Origin: CAZXCK01 sp964639225
GTDB lineage: Bacteria; Chloroflexota; Anaerolineae; Aggregatilineales; Phototrophicaceae
Direction: 5' to 3'
Length of the DNA stretch: 10,599 nucleotides
Assembly: GCA_964639225.1 (NCBI GenBank)
Contig: CAZXCK010000139.1
Coordinates: 1 to 10,599, forward strand
Positions 7,952 to 10,599 of the stretch are shown here, piece after piece (the stretch's first letter is position 1; each line of letters opens with the position of its first letter). The translations under genes were made by a program, and so were the position numbers. The notes under the pieces were generated by a model. That model ran no database searches and was not told where the DNA came from. It saw only the letters and a list, made by a program, of their open reading frames with translations.

Positions 7952-10599
7952 ATGAAGAAAAGTCATTCAGAATCATCTGCAGGGGCGTTTCGCGAACCGC
8001 CTGCGCCGCCAGCGGTTCAAAACCGCTGGCTAACACAAAGCCGACCCACTAAAGGGGTCGTATCCCCTTTGGCAAGCATAAGAGCTGTTTTTAGTGTCTC
8101 TTCAGCAGACACGCTCCCTGTAGCCCGGCGTTTTAACGCCGGGCGGGGCTTGCTTCTCCTCCTATTCCTGCTCATCCTGCTGGTGGCGTTCGGGGCGCGC
8201 ATGTGGCACCTGAACACCGAGCCGGTGTGGCACGACGAGGGCTGGAGCATCCGCGCCATACGCGGACCGTTCACCACGCCGGATGACAACACGCCCTTCG
8301 TCTACTATCTGACCGGGCATGTGCTGTGGCGGGCCGGCGCTGGCGAATCGCCGCTGGCGCTGCGTTATGTGTCGGTGCTGCTGGGCGTGCTGACGACGGC
8401 GCTGGCGCTGCGCATCGGCTGGCGCTGGTTCGGGGCCGGGGCGGCGTTGAGCGTGGGCGTGCTGGTGGCCGTATCGCCGCTGCTGTGGGAATACGCGCAG
8501 GAGGTCCGGGCTTACGCGGCGGTGCCGCTGCTGGCACTGATTCTGCTGGCGCTGGCGGCGGCGATTCTGCGCCGGGAACCCGGCCAGCCGGTCCCGCGCC
8601 GCCTGTGGCTGGCGGTCGTCATGGCGGAGTTGGCGGCGCTGTACACGCACAACCTGGGCGTGCCGCTGGTCGCCTGGCTGAATATCGCCCTGGGGATGGT
8701 GTGGCTGGCCCGCCGCGATTGGCGGCGTATGGTCGTGTGGGCCGGGCTTCAGGTGATGATGCTGCTGACCTACGTGCCCTGGCTGCTGACGCAATCGCCT
8801 TCGGGGACGCCGCTCAACACGCCACCGGAGCCGGGACTGGGGCTGATCCGCGACGTGTGGACCGCCTATTTTCTGCCCGCGCTGCGCCAGTTCGAGGAGT
8901 CGGCTGGCGGTTGGCTGTCGATCCATATGCTGGGGCTGGCGCTGCTTTTGTTGGCGCTGATGGCGTTCGCCATGACGTGGCGGCGTCCGCGTCATGTGGA
9001 CCGCGCACGGCTGTGGCTGCTGATCTCGCACGCGCTGCTCGTCCCGGCGTTGAGTACGGCGCTGATGCTGGCGGCCAGCATCGACTTTCACCCGCGCTAT
9101 TACATCGCCGCTGTGCCGGGCACGCTGATGCTGGCCGCTGCCGGGGCCGCTGCCCTGCGACCGTACCGGCTGGGGACGCTGGCGCTGGCCGGGTTTACAC
9201 TGGCGGGCGCAGGCGTGTCGGTGGCCAGCCTGCACCAGATCAGCACCACGCGCGGCTACCAGCACGACGATTTCGCCGGTCTGGCAGCGTATTACGCCAC
9301 GCTGCCTGCCGAGGCTGTCATCCTGCTGCCGTTCGGCGACGAACCCGCTTTGCAGGTGTATTATGCCGACCGCTACGACATCCAGGCGGAATTCGTCAAC
9401 GTGCCACTGTACAGCGACGAGGCCGAGGCGCTGGCGACCATCGACCGCATCGCGGCGGACGGGCCACGCCATGTCGAGCTGCTGACGTGGTTCCAGCTTC
9501 CGGCGGACCCACGCGGCATGTATCCGTGTTTGCTGACGGCGGCCCACACCGGCGACTCGCTCGATGAGCCGCGCTTTTATTTCGGGCTGGCGACGCAGGC
9601 TTTCCAGGTGGGTCCGCTGGACTGGCGACCGCTGGACGCTGATCCGCGTTATCGTGAGGTGAGACTGACCGGGGCCGCCTACGCCGAATCGGCGGCGGGG
9701 TTGTGCCTGCGCACCGGCTGGACGTTAAGCCAGCCCACCGGCGAGGACTGGCGCGTAGCGGCGGCGCTGCTCGATCCGCTGGGCGGGGAACTGGCACGGC
9801 ATAACGCGCCCATCGCCCGGCCCGACAATGTGGGCACGCGCCGCTGGCAGTCCGAGGACGCGGGGCAGGCGTATACGCTGCTGAGTCTGCCGCCGGGCGC
9901 GCCCTACCGCGACTATACGCTGACGTGGAACGTCTTCGGCACGACGCAGCCGAGCGGAATCGACGTGCTGGACGCCGCTGGCAATCCCGCCGGACGGACC
10001 TATCGCCTGCTAGACGCGGTGAATGCTGGCGGTCCGCCCTTTGACGCGCCACCAGCCGAGCCGCAGCTTGTCGCCAGTAATGCGGACGCGGGCAGCATCG
10101 CCGCCGGTCTGCCGCTGGCCCTGACGCTGGCCCTGCCCGCCGCCGATGCGCCACTGATCGCCAGTCTGGGCGGGGACGGCTGGCAGTTGGAAAACGAGCT
10201 GGCGCCAGTTGGCGAGGGCGCGGCGCGGCTGGCGTGGCTGCGCTTTGTGGTGCCGCCGGAGAGCGCAGGCGAGGCCGTGCTGCGCGTTGACGGCCACGAG
10301 CTGGCTCGTATCGACGTGATCGCTGTGCCGCGTACGTTCGTAGAGCCGCCGTTCGCTGAGGCGGTCGGGGTTGAATTTCCGGGTGTGGGCGTCCTGGTGG
10401 GAGCCAGCGTTGAGTCCGAGCAGGTCGCGCCGGACTCGCCGCCGCAGGTGTCGCTGGTGTGGCGCGCCGAGTCCACACCGGGCGTGGATTACACGGTGTT
10501 CGTGCAGTTGATCGGCGCGGATGGGCGGGTCATCGCCCAGAGCGACCGGGCACCGGCAGACGGTCTGCGCCCGACGAGCGGCTGGGCCGCCGGCGAGTA
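7952..10599 (+). CDS. large GT39-like membrane glycosyltransferase D, 3' end outside the window
   Basis: The frame is open from the ATG at 7952 to the right edge, 882 codons, with no stop inside the window. From 7952: hydrophilic N-terminus 1-66, first membrane segment about 67-82, W93-H94-D95-E96 in the first loop, Y181-A-Q183-E184-V-R186-A-Y188 in the second, further segments to about 427, then a long exported part. N113-T114-P115 stands where A, B and C have His-Pro-Pro, so D belongs to another branch of the family. Residues 432-550 match the alpha/beta region of A-C. Residues about 565-665 look like a degenerate copy of their C-terminal beta module, 665-800 is a further beta-rich stretch, and 804-882 starts a clearer copy with RPTSGW at 873-878, cut by the edge. 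The start is uncertain: codons 10-64 run through a stem-loop cluster, and TTG at 8150, GTG at 8183 or ATG at 8201 are alternatives, though the last two would cut into the first membrane segment. Confidence 0.88.
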   Translation, partial: MKKSHSESSAGAFREPPAPPAVQNRWLTQSRPTKGVVSPLASIRAVFSVSSADTLPVARRFNAGRGLLLLLFLLILLVAFGARMWHLNTEPVWHDEGWSIRAIRGPFTTPDDNTPFVYYLTGHVLWRAGAGESPLALRYVSVLLGVLTTALALRIGWRWFGAGAALSVGVLVAVSPLLWEYAQEVRAYAAVPLLALILLALAAAILRREPGQPVPRRLWLAVVMAELAALYTHNLGVPLVAWLNIALGMVWLARRDWRRMVVWAGLQVMMLLTYVPWLLTQSPSGTPLNTPPEPGLGLIRDVWTAYFLPALRQFEESAGGWLSIHMLGLALLLLALMAFAMTWRRPRHVDRARLWLLISHALLVPALSTALMLAASIDFHPRYYIAAVPGTLMLAAAGAAALRPYRLGTLALAGFTLAGAGVSVASLHQISTTRGYQHDDFAGLAAYYATLPAEAVILLPFGDEPALQVYYADRYDIQAEFVNVPLYSDEAEALATIDRIAADGPRHVELLTWFQLPADPRGMYPCLLTAAHTGDSLDEPRFYFGLATQAFQVGPLDWRPLDADPRYREVRLTGAAYAESAAGLCLRTGWTLSQPTGEDWRVAAALLDPLGGELARHNAPIARPDNVGTRRWQSEDAGQAYTLLSLPPGAPYRDYTLTWNVFGTTQPSGIDVLDAAGNPAGRTYRLLDAVNAGGPPFDAPPAEPQLVASNADAGSIAAGLPLALTLALPAADAPLIASLGGDGWQLENELAPVGEGAARLAWLRFVVPPESAGEAVLRVDGHELARIDVIAVPRTFVEPPFAEAVGVEFPGVGVLVGASVESEQVAPDSPPQVSLVWRAESTPGVDYTVFVQLIGADGRVIAQSDRAPADGLRPTSGWAAGE
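7979..8144. repeat. cluster of five stem-loops at the start of glycosyltransferase D
   Basis: Five inverted repeats lie head to tail. (a) 7979-8004, imperfect, built around GGCGTTTCG and CGAACCGCC. (b) GCCAGCGGTT (8008-8017), loop CAA, AACCGCTGGC (8021-8030), ten perfect pairs. (c) AAAGGGG (8051-8057) with CCCCTTT (8064-8070), seven pairs, six-base loop. (d) GTGTCT (8094-8099) with AGACAC (8107-8112), six pairs, seven-base loop. (e) GCCCGGCGTT (8123-8132), two bases, AACGCCGGGC (8135-8144), ten perfect pairs. The frame of gene D passes through all of them without a stop. The region could be intergenic repeat DNA read by chance or an element inserted in frame near the 5' end. None of the stems is followed by a T run typical of an intrinsic terminator. 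Confidence 0.8.

Noticed and set aside
8123..8144. Ten-pair stem at 8123-8144 as an intrinsic terminator after gene C
   Set aside because: No T run follows the stem, and it belongs to a series of five stem-loops through which the frame of gene D continues.
8162..9547. 461-codon minus-strand frame opposite gene D
   Set aside because: Same low-complexity Gln/Arg-rich character. The plus-strand frame gives a coherent GT39-like protein.
8326..9567. 413-codon plus-strand frame inside gene D
   Set aside because: Ala/Gly/Arg-rich shadow in another frame; the frame from 7952 carries the conserved membrane core and motifs.

Overview
The window is G+C-rich DNA with strongly biased third codon positions, which opens many long false frames on both strands. 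Family content (a von Willebrand A/glutamine-amidotransferase-like membrane protein, then a run of large GT39-type membrane glycosyltransferases), the lack of clear Shine-Dalgarno sites and one probable leaderless start suggest a Chloroflexota bacterium, perhaps Anaerolineae-like. This assignment is inference; no marker gene is present.

Layout, left to right. (1) 1-1368 (+): 3' part of a VWA-type membrane protein that begins outside the window. (2) 1459-3327 (+): first GT39-like membrane glycosyltransferase (called A here). (3) 3317-3955: a more A+T-rich island with an orphan reading frame on the minus strand (3317-3718) and about 235 bases without a convincing gene. (4) 3956 or 4013-6034 (+): second glycosyltransferase (B), carrying an in-frame insertion built of stem-loops. 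(5) 6086-7939 (+): third glycosyltransferase (C), with a -10/-35 promoter placed so that transcription would begin at or next to its ATG. (6) 7952-10599 (+): a fourth, larger glycosyltransferase (D) that runs off the right edge. Its reading frame opens with a cluster of five stem-loops before the first membrane segment.

A, B and C share one plan: a short N-terminus, about ten membrane segments with an acidic Asp-Glu pair in the first external loop, an external alpha/beta region, and a C-terminal beta-rich module of about 130 residues ending in a Leu-Pro-Pro-Gly-(Asp/Glu)-Tyr-Thr signature. D has the same membrane core and a longer exported part with what looks like a degenerate copy of the module plus a second copy cut by the window edge. 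The four genes are probably a tandemly expanded family that moves sugars from lipid-linked donors onto lipids, polymers or proteins on the outer face of the membrane. Donors and acceptors cannot be told from sequence. No RNA gene, CRISPR array, transposase or defence system was seen.

The most unusual features are the two stem-loop clusters (4863-4986 and 7979-8144), both read through by glycosyltransferase frames without a stop, and the compositionally distinct island between A and B.
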